Shown here: positions 26,601 to 33,375 of the stretch, piece after piece | Numbering within the stretch: the first letter of the stretch is position 1 | How the letters are laid out: each line of letters opens with the position of its first letter | NCBI GenBank assembly: GCA_913042175.1 | Contig: CAJWIX010000012.1 | Span: 1-33,375 of the forward strand | Direction of reading: 5' to 3' | Origin: an uncultured Flavobacteriales bacterium | GTDB taxonomy: Bacteria; Bacteroidota; Bacteroidia; Flavobacteriales_D; Parvicellaceae | DNA length: 33,375 bases | Notes under the pieces: generated by a model | Told to the model about the DNA's origin: nothing | Databases searched by the model: none | What the model saw: the letters and a program-made list of their open reading frames with translations, nothing else | Translations under genes and position numbers: made by a program

Positions 26601-28489
26601 ACTCCCTCTACATAATTGATAAATGACTTATTTACCACCTTATTTCCACCTGGAGTTGGATAATTTCCTGTAAAATACCAATCACCAGTATGACCAGGGC
26701 AAGCTTTATGAAGATTTTCTACGGTTTGAAAAATAATGTCAACATCTGCATTGATTTGATCATGAGTTAATAACTCAGCAATTTTTTTAGAAATTTCTTC
26801 ATCCGTAAAAGGTTCATAGATTTTTTTGACAAAATTTTCATCTTTTAATGACCCCTTTTCTTCTGCTGATTTACACAACTGATAAACCTCATCTACTAAA
26901 GAAATTTTACCATTATCTTCCAAAAGCCCTACAGCTGCTTGAAAAGCAATAAAATCACCCAATTTAGCCATGTCAATACCATAACAGTCTGGATACCTAA
27001 TTTGTGGTGCGGAAGAAACCACAACAATCTTTTTTGGTCCTAGACGATCTAGTATTCTAATGACGCTTTTCTTTAGCGTAGTACCACGAACAATCGAATC
27101 ATCAATCACAACTAAGTTATCTTCACCTCTTTTTAAAGAACCATAAGTAATATCATATACATGAGCTACCATCTCATCACGAGAATCATCTTGAGTGATA
27201 AAAGTTCTCAATTTTGCATCTTTCACCATTATTTTTTCACCTCTTGTTCTAATGGATAAGATCTCATTGAGCTTTTCGTTGTAAGTGGGATCATTTGCAT
27301 CCAACTCTTGAATTTTTTTCTTTTTTACTCCAGCAAGGTAATTTTCAGTAGCTTTTATCATACCGTAGTATGACATTTCAGCAGTATTGGGAATAAAAGA
27401 AAAAACTGTCTTTTTTAAATCGTGATCAATAGAATTCAATACTTGAGGGGTTACAAGATTACCTAACATTAACCTCTCTTTGTAAATATCTTTATCCGTT
27501 CCTCTTGAAAAATAAATACGTTCAAAGGAACATTTTTGAATGTTTGAAGATGGGTTTATTTCAACTTCATTGAACTCAAAATCTTTCTTGATAACTAAAG
27601 CGTGTCCAGGTTTTAATTCATTTACATTTTCCCACCTAACATTAAATGCTGTTTGGATAACTGGCCTTTCTGAAGTAACTACAAAAACCTCATCATCTTC
27701 GTACCAAAAAGCAGGTCTAATTCCATTGGGATCTCTAATTACAAATGCATCTCCATGTCCAATGAGTCCTGCCATAACATATCCTCCATCCCAATCCATG
27801 GATGCATTTTTTAGTATTGCTGGAATGTCCATGTTTTTTGCAATCAAAGGAGAAATTTCTTTATTTGAATGACCTTGATCATGATATTCTTTAAAAAGAC
27901 GATTATTCTCTTGATCTAAAAAATGTCCTATTTTTTCAATAACAGTAACTGTATCAGACATTTCTTTTGGGTGCTGACCTATATTTACAAGTAGGTCAAA
28001 AAGTTCATCTACATTAGTTAAGTTGAAATTTCCAGCTACCACCAAGTTTCTTGTCATCCAATTGTTTTGTCTTAAAAAAGGGTGACAATTCTCTTTACTG
28101 TTTTTCCCAAAAGTACCATACCTTAAATGACCTAAAAAGAGTTCTCCAGTAAACGCTTCATTTTCCTTCAAATAATCTACATCTTTTAGCTTTTCAGGAT
28201 TATTCTGATATAATTTTTCAAAACGTTGATTTACTTGGTAAAATATATCTTTAATGGGCTGAGATTTAACACTTCTGTAGCGGCTTATATAGCGAGTTCC
28301 TGGTGAAACATCAAATTTTATATTGGCTAGTCCCGCACCATCTTGACCTCTATTGTGCTGTTTCTCCATGAGTAAATACATCTTATTTAACCCATATAAT
28401 GGAGTTCCATATTTTTCTAAATAAAATGATAGGGGTTTCTTAAGCCTCAAAAGGGCAATTCCACACTCATGTTTTATTGAATCACTCAT
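26582..28489 (-). CDS. purF: Amidophosphoribosyltransferase-type protein, long Bacteroidota form
   Basis: KHECGIA nucleophile region, QHNRGQDGAG, PRPP motif LVVIDDSIVRGTT, 635 aa. Confidence 0.88.
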   Translation of the reverse strand: MSDSIKHECGIALLRLKKPLSFYLEKYGTPLYGLNKMYLLMEKQHNRGQDGAGLANIKFDVSPGTRYISRYRSVKSQPIKDIFYQVNQRFEKLYQNNPEKLKDVDYLKENEAFTGELFLGHLRYGTFGKNSKENCHPFLRQNNWMTRNLVVAGNFNLTNVDELFDLLVNIGQHPKEMSDTVTVIEKIGHFLDQENNRLFKEYHDQGHSNKEISPLIAKNMDIPAILKNASMDWDGGYVMAGLIGHGDAFVIRDPNGIRPAFWYEDDEVFVVTSERPVIQTAFNVRWENVNELKPGHALVIKKDFEFNEVEINPSSNIQKCSFERIYFSRGTDKDIYKERLMLGNLVTPQVLNSIDHDLKKTVFSFIPNTAEMSYYGMIKATENYLAGVKKKKIQELDANDPTYNEKLNEILSIRTRGEKIMVKDAKLRTFITQDDSRDEMVAHVYDITYGSLKRGEDNLVVIDDSIVRGTTLKKSVIRILDRLGPKKIVVVSSAPQIRYPDCYGIDMAKLGDFIAFQAAVGLLEDNGKISLVDEVYQLCKSAEEKGSLKDENFVKKIYEPFTDEEISKKIAELLTHDQINADVDIIFQTVENLHKACPGHTGDWYFTGNYPTPGGNKVVNKSFINYVEGVNKRAY

Positions 28490-28533
28490 TAGGAATTTTT
28501 AACTTTACAAGAGTACAACCTTTAAATGAAAAA

Positions 28534-28541
28534 TACGTTTG
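28534..28541 (+). promoter_or_regulatory. Possible -7 element TACGTTTG upstream of the 1288-aa surface protein
   Basis: Matches TAnnTTTG in the divergent purF/28586 gap; -33 not clear. Confidence 0.35.
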
Positions 28542-28585
28542 TTATTTGAATATATTTTTAACAATAATAATCGCTAACCCTGTAG

Positions 28586-31500
28586 ATGAAAGGCTTTAAA
28601 AAACGATATGTTTTTATTATGTTGTTTTTTGTTGGTTTATTTCCAACAAAAAATGGTATTGCTCAACCTAAGTTCATCCAAAATATGGGGCAATTCCATC
28701 CTAATTCTATTTATCAATTAAATCATGGTGCTGGTAAATTTTATTTTGAAAAAAATAAAGTGAAGTATCAATTGTTCGAAAAGAATAAACTAGATGAATT
28801 AAAACACGGGAAGTCTGATGACGCTAACATTAAAATTCACACTTACGAAACTGAATTTCTAAAATCAAATGGTCAATGTATTGTTGTAGGAGAACACAAA
28901 TTTACACACCATGAAAACTACTTTCTTGGAAATGACTCCTCAAAATGGAAAAGTAATGTTCCGTCATTCAAAAAAATAATATATAATGAAATCTATCCAG
29001 GAATTGACCTAACCTATTATGAAAAATTTGGTCACCTTAAATACGATTTTATTGTTCAACCTAAACACCACCCAAAGAACATCCAAATACAATACAATGG
29101 ATTAAACAACATGTACTTAAAAGCGGGACATTTAATATTAGAAACATCATTAGGCAACATAGTTGAACAAGCCCCTTTAGCTTACCAAATAATAAATTAT
29201 AAAAAAATAGAAGTCCCATGTAAATTTATCCTTAACGGAAATATAATCTCTTTTAAGTTTCCTAACGGATACCAAAAAAAACATCCATTAATAATAGATC
29301 CAGTTCTTATATTTTCGACTTATTCTGGGTCTTCAGCTAATAATTGGGGGCAAACAGCAACTTATGATAATGCAGGTCATTTATATGCAGGAAGTATTTC
29401 ATTTGCCATTGGTTATCCAACAACATTAGGCCCATATCAAGCCTTGTTTGCGGGAGGAGATACTGATATGTGTATCACTAAATTTTCTGTGGACGGCACT
29501 AGTTTGCTATACAGCACCTATTTGGGTGGTGGTGGAAATGAAAATCCTCATAGCTTAGTGGTAAATGACAATGATGAATTATTCGTTTTAGGATCTACTG
29601 GCTCTGCTAATTTTCCCACAACAGCTAATGCTTATGACAATTCATTTAATGGAGGTAGTAACTGGGGGTTTATTGGATCATATATTCCATATCCAAATGG
29701 AATAGATATTGTTGTTACCAAATTTTCTAGTAACGGAAATAGCCTTTTAAGTTCCACTTTTGTAGGTGGCACTGGAAATGATGGAATTAATGAATCTGGA
29801 GCTAATGTCTACAACACTTCTGGATTGTGTAATTTTTATGCCGATGAGTATAGAGGAGAAATCATACTTGATGATGCTGGAAACTGTTATGTAGCCTCTA
29901 CTTCAAAGTCTAATGACTTTCCTATGGTTAGCGCTAGCCAATCAACCAATGGTGGTCTACAAGATGCTGTTGCATTCAAACTAAACAGCAATTTATCTAA
30001 TCTTCTTTGGAGCACTTATTATGGTGGCTCTCAAAATGATGCTGCTTACTCTTTGCAAATAAATGACCTTGGAGATGTATATATTACTGGAGGTACCATG
30101 AGTAGTAATTTAACAACAACATCCAATAGTGCTCAGCCCAATTACAATGGTGGAGTTGATGGTTTCATAGCCAAATTTGATGCTTTAAATAACCTTAGTG
30201 CAGCTACCTATGTAGGTAACGGAGGATACAATCAAAATTATTTTGTACAAATAGACATCAATAACAATGTTTTTATCTGTGGCTTATCACAAAGTGCAAT
30301 GCCTGTATTCCCTGCTGGTATATATAATACTGCTGGGTCTCAGTTTATACAGAAATACACCTCCGATTTATCCACCATTTCCTTATCCTCTACTTTTGGG
30401 ACGGGAGCAGTGGTCAAAACCATTACTCCCACAGCATTCTTGGTTTCGGATTGCGGATTAATTTATGTATGTGGGTGGGGAGGACTAAATGGTACGGGGA
30501 CAACTAACAACCTTCCCCTGACTTCTAATGCATTTCAGTCCACAACAGATGGTTCTGATTTTTATTTGGGTGTATTTGAAGAAGATATGCAATCGTTGCT
30601 ATATGGCACCTACTTTGGCGGAACCCAAAGTGATGAACATGTAGATGGTGGAACAAGTAGATTTGACAAAAATGGTAAAGTATACCAAGCTGTTTGTGCT
30701 GGATGCTTTAATAACAATGACTTTCCAACTACGCCAGGGGCTTGGTCATCCACAAATGGTAGTTCAACCAATTGTAATTTAGGTGTCTTTAAATTTGCAC
30801 TTGAAGATATCAATACAGCAATAAGTGTTCCCAATTATTTTGCATGTTTACCAAACTCCTATCAGTTTTCCAGTCAGTCTACAGGTGGAAACCTATATTA
30901 TTGGGATTTTGGAGATGGTAACACCTCTAATCTGATGTCGCCATCTCATTTGTACGCAGATACAGGCACTTATACCGTCTCATTAATAGTTGCCGACTCC
31001 GTTTCTTGTGTAATGTCAGATACCGCAATCATTCAATTACATGTTTATGGTGAAGACAACGCTCAAATTATAGGGGACTCTCTACTCTGTCCTGGCTCAA
31101 TTGCTACACTTACTGCCTATGGTGGAACACAATACAGTTGGTTTCCTTCGGCTAGTCTATCAAGCCCTAATGGACAGCAAGTTGTTGCAACACCTACTTC
31201 AACGACCACATACATGGTAATTGCCATTGACAGTTGCGGAGTTGACAGTGCTTTTTTTGAGGTTCAAGTAGCCAACGATTTATATCAAATAAGTTCAGAT
31301 TCTGCCATTTGTGTTGGTGATAGTTTACAGCTGTGGGCTACTGGTGGATTAGAATATCGATGGATAGGGAATTTCTTAATGAATCCGGATAGTGCAAACC
31401 CCATAGTCTATCCACAAAACAATCAATATTATTTTGTGGAAATAACGAGCCCTAATGGATGTATCTTTCAAGATTCAGTATTCATTCAAGTTGACCAGTC

Positions 31501-32452
31501 TATTCCCTCTCCTATCATGGAAGATTCTGTAAATTTATGTCAAGGAGATTCTGTTCTGTTGGATCCCGGCAATATTGATAATGCCATTTGGTATCCTAAC
31601 AATAATCTTATTACTTCTTCTGCCTCAGCTGCCATTAGTTTCACGGACAGTAATCAACTATACTATTTTACTTCAACCAATGCATGTGGTTCGTTAACAG
31701 ATTCCGTTCAGGTGCTTGTATTTGGATACTCAGGACAAGCTTTTGGTAATTCCACCATTTGTCCTGGTGATACTACTTATTTATATGCAGAAGATGGTGT
31801 AAATTATTTTTGGTTCCCTTCTTACAGCCTTTCTCATCCAGACAGTTGTTGCACCTTTGCATTTCCAACAACTACGACAAATTATCAAGTTATTGTAGAA
31901 AATGCTTTTGGATGTGCTGACACCTTTAGTGTTGATGTCAATGTTAATCCCATCCCTTTTGTAAGTGCTGGTCAAGATCTTTGGATACAGTTTGGAGAGG
32001 AAGTTTCCTTGTCAGGAAATACAGATGCACCTATCTATTACTGGGAGGGAACTCAGTTTTTATCCTGTACAAATTGTCTTAATCCCCAAATTACTACACC
32101 TGAAAACACTTACTATGTACTACATGCTACAGATTCACTAGGTTGTAGTGCAACAGATACCGTTCAAGTTAATATGGAAGGAATACTATATGTACCCAAT
32201 ACTTTCACCCCAAATAATGACGGAGTAAACGATTTTTTTGAGATAAAAGGAGAAAACATTAACGAATTTCAATTGTGGATTTACAACCGATGGGGAGAAG
32301 AAATTTATTACACAAACGTAATGACCGACTATTGGGATGGCTACTATAAAGGGAAATTATCTCAAATAGATGGCTATAGTTGGGAAATTAGATATTCAGA
32401 TTACAACAACACTCAGCATAAAAAAGTTGGGTTTGTTTGCGTAGCTAAATAA
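28586..32452 (+). CDS. Large secreted surface protein: N-terminal propeller-associated domain, SBBP repeats, PKD domain, tandem Ig-like repeats, gliding-motility-type C-terminal (T9SS) domain
   Basis: Signal peptide; repeats such as LLYSTYLGGGGNEN, LLWSTYYGGSQNDA, LLYGTYFGGTQSDE; PKD YYWDFGDGNTS; C-terminus YVPNTFTPNNDGVNDFFEIKG. Confidence 0.92.
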   Translation: MKGFKKRYVFIMLFFVGLFPTKNGIAQPKFIQNMGQFHPNSIYQLNHGAGKFYFEKNKVKYQLFEKNKLDELKHGKSDDANIKIHTYETEFLKSNGQCIVVGEHKFTHHENYFLGNDSSKWKSNVPSFKKIIYNEIYPGIDLTYYEKFGHLKYDFIVQPKHHPKNIQIQYNGLNNMYLKAGHLILETSLGNIVEQAPLAYQIINYKKIEVPCKFILNGNIISFKFPNGYQKKHPLIIDPVLIFSTYSGSSANNWGQTATYDNAGHLYAGSISFAIGYPTTLGPYQALFAGGDTDMCITKFSVDGTSLLYSTYLGGGGNENPHSLVVNDNDELFVLGSTGSANFPTTANAYDNSFNGGSNWGFIGSYIPYPNGIDIVVTKFSSNGNSLLSSTFVGGTGNDGINESGANVYNTSGLCNFYADEYRGEIILDDAGNCYVASTSKSNDFPMVSASQSTNGGLQDAVAFKLNSNLSNLLWSTYYGGSQNDAAYSLQINDLGDVYITGGTMSSNLTTTSNSAQPNYNGGVDGFIAKFDALNNLSAATYVGNGGYNQNYFVQIDINNNVFICGLSQSAMPVFPAGIYNTAGSQFIQKYTSDLSTISLSSTFGTGAVVKTITPTAFLVSDCGLIYVCGWGGLNGTGTTNNLPLTSNAFQSTTDGSDFYLGVFEEDMQSLLYGTYFGGTQSDEHVDGGTSRFDKNGKVYQAVCAGCFNNNDFPTTPGAWSSTNGSSTNCNLGVFKFALEDINTAISVPNYFACLPNSYQFSSQSTGGNLYYWDFGDGNTSNLMSPSHLYADTGTYTVSLIVADSVSCVMSDTAIIQLHVYGEDNAQIIGDSLLCPGSIATLTAYGGTQYSWFPSASLSSPNGQQVVATPTSTTTYMVIAIDSCGVDSAFFEVQVANDLYQISSDSAICVGDSLQLWATGGLEYRWIGNFLMNPDSANPIVYPQNNQYYFVEITSPNGCIFQDSVFIQVDQSIPSPIMEDSVNLCQGDSVLLDPGNIDNAIWYPNNNLITSSASAAISFTDSNQLYYFTSTNACGSLTDSVQVLVFGYSGQAFGNSTICPGDTTYLYAEDGVNYFWFPSYSLSHPDSCCTFAFPTTTTNYQVIVENAFGCADTFSVDVNVNPIPFVSAGQDLWIQFGEEVSLSGNTDAPIYYWEGTQFLSCTNCLNPQITTPENTYYVLHATDSLGCSATDTVQVNMEGILYVPNTFTPNNDGVNDFFEIKGENINEFQLWIYNRWGEEIYYTNVMTDYWDGYYKGKLSQIDGYSWEIRYSDYNNTQHKKVGFVCVAK
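32183..32452 (+). other. C-terminal gliding-motility/T9SS-type sorting domain within the CDS above
   Basis: ILYVPNTFTPNNDGVNDFFEIKGENINEFQLWIYNRWGEEIYYTN...GFVCVAK. Confidence 0.85.
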
Positions 32453-32454
32453 AA

Positions 32455-32988
32455 TTAATCTTCAGCAAATCTTTTATCCACTTCCATGACTTCTCCTGAA
32501 ATTGGACAAGTCCTTAACTTTTCATCACTATAAAACTTTTTAAAAATGGGCAAAAAGTCTTTTTCGATATTGGTTAAATGAAAATACTCTTCATACAATA
32601 GAGCATTTTCTTTATCAGAAAACCACATTAAACCATCTTTATGATGAGGCTTTCTTTTTCTCTCTATTACCAAGCCTACAGAATTAGCTGGCCTTATAGG
32701 TGAGTGAGGTATTTTAGCAGGTAATAAAAACATCTCTCCAGCCTTAATAGGTACATCTACGCATTTTCCATTTTGTTGCGTTTTTACTAAAATATCTCCT
32801 TCTATTTGGAAAAATAGCTCTTCCGTCTCGTTGTAATGATAATCTTTTCTGGCATTTGGTCCACCAACAATCATAACAATGTAATCGCCTGACTCTACAT
32901 ATAAATTCTTATTTCCTACAGGTGGTTTCAACAAATCTTTATTATCCTCTATCCACTTGTATAGGTTAAATGGAGCTTTTATTTGCAT
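32455..32988 (-). CDS. 3-hydroxyanthranilate 3,4-dioxygenase (start revised from 33036 to 32988)
   Basis: Cupin MIVGGPNARKDYHYNETEELFFQIEGDILVK, EMFLLPAKIPHSPIRPANSVGLVIERKR. MQIKAPFNLYKWIEDN is the usual N-terminus. Confidence 0.92.
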   Translation of the reverse strand: MQIKAPFNLYKWIEDNKDLLKPPVGNKNLYVESGDYIVMIVGGPNARKDYHYNETEELFFQIEGDILVKTQQNGKCVDVPIKAGEMFLLPAKIPHSPIRPANSVGLVIERKRKPHHKDGLMWFSDKENALLYEEYFHLTNIEKDFLPIFKKFYSDEKLRTCPISGEVMEVDKRFAED

Positions 32989-33065
32989 TTTAATTTTTTT
33001 ATCTTTAAATGTAATAAATAATGGTTTTAGAGACAACCTAAGCCTTTAACAGTTTATACAATTCA

Positions 33066-33375
33066 TTAAGAACCAAGCTCTTTTTTAATATCATGGAAGA
33101 ATGTTTCAAATTCTTTCATGAATTTTTTTCTATTAATAGATACTAAACTAAAACTGTTTTCTAATTGATTAGAGTATCCAATTCTACGACCAATGCCATT
33201 TAAAGCTCTTTTAATACCCCACTCATGTTGATAGTTAGAGAGCCAATCATCTCTTTTCATGTAGCCATACATGAACTTTATCCGATCTGGCATAAGGATT
33301 TTTTGAGCGTCAAGTGTTAGGTAATATCGCTTAATTTCTTCTTTTAAGTTTAGTTTTTGATGCTTTAGCTCGTAT
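33066..33375 (-). CDS. Partial conserved hypothetical protein, N-terminus beyond the window
   Basis: The reading frame of the 33066-33293 ORF stays open upstream to the window edge (YELKHQKLNLKEEIKRYYLTLDAQKILMPDRIK...), so the ATG at 33293 is probably internal. Confidence 0.65.
   Translation of the reverse strand, partial: YELKHQKLNLKEEIKRYYLTLDAQKILMPDRIKFMYGYMKRDDWLSNYQHEWGIKRALNGIGRRIGYSNQLENSFSLVSINRKKFMKEFETFFHDIKKELGS

Noticed and set aside
27540-27872. 110-aa plus-strand ORF inside purF
   Set aside because: Antisense to conserved purF coding sequence.
1-33375. CRISPR arrays, tRNA/rRNA genes, transposases, phage or defence genes
   Set aside because: No regularly spaced repeats, RNA gene signatures or recognisable mobile/defence proteins were seen among the ORFs; small ncRNAs cannot be excluded by eye.

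Overview
This 33.4 kb window is an AT-rich Bacteroidota (Flavobacteriales-like) chromosomal segment, densely packed with mostly core genes. In order it carries: a divergent HU-like start at the left edge; mutY-ssb-gldE-gldD; an acyl-CoA (glutaryl-CoA type) dehydrogenase; dnaG; an MscS channel; recJ; an unknown secreted/small protein pair; a nitroreductase; an EamA transporter; a 7TM protein paired with an alkylglycerol-monooxygenase-like fatty acid hydroxylase; an M28 peptidase plus a hypothetical; a murF-alr fusion; a flippase-Wzz-ligase trio; radA; sufE-DUF59-HMG-CoA synthase-DUF2480; purF; a 1288-aa SBBP/PKD/T9SS-type surface protein; 3-hydroxyanthranilate dioxygenase; and a partial ORF at the right edge. 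I saw no rRNA, tRNA, CRISPR array, transposon, phage or recognisable defence system. The observations most worth a second look are: (i) a DnaG whose four CHCC zinc ligands are all replaced (S, S, D, S); (ii) a coupled AGMO-like hydroxylase + His-rich 7TM pair that may be an uncharacterised membrane-lipid module; (iii) all five tail-to-tail gene junctions overlap or are separated by 2 bp or less, one with a bidirectional-terminator-like dyad built from both stop codons; (iv) a terminator-like hairpin ending next to the nitroreductase start codon; (v) near-consensus Bacteroidota promoters, one implying a nearly leaderless wzz transcript. Nothing here proves a new system. All homology calls are from memory of protein families, with no database search.
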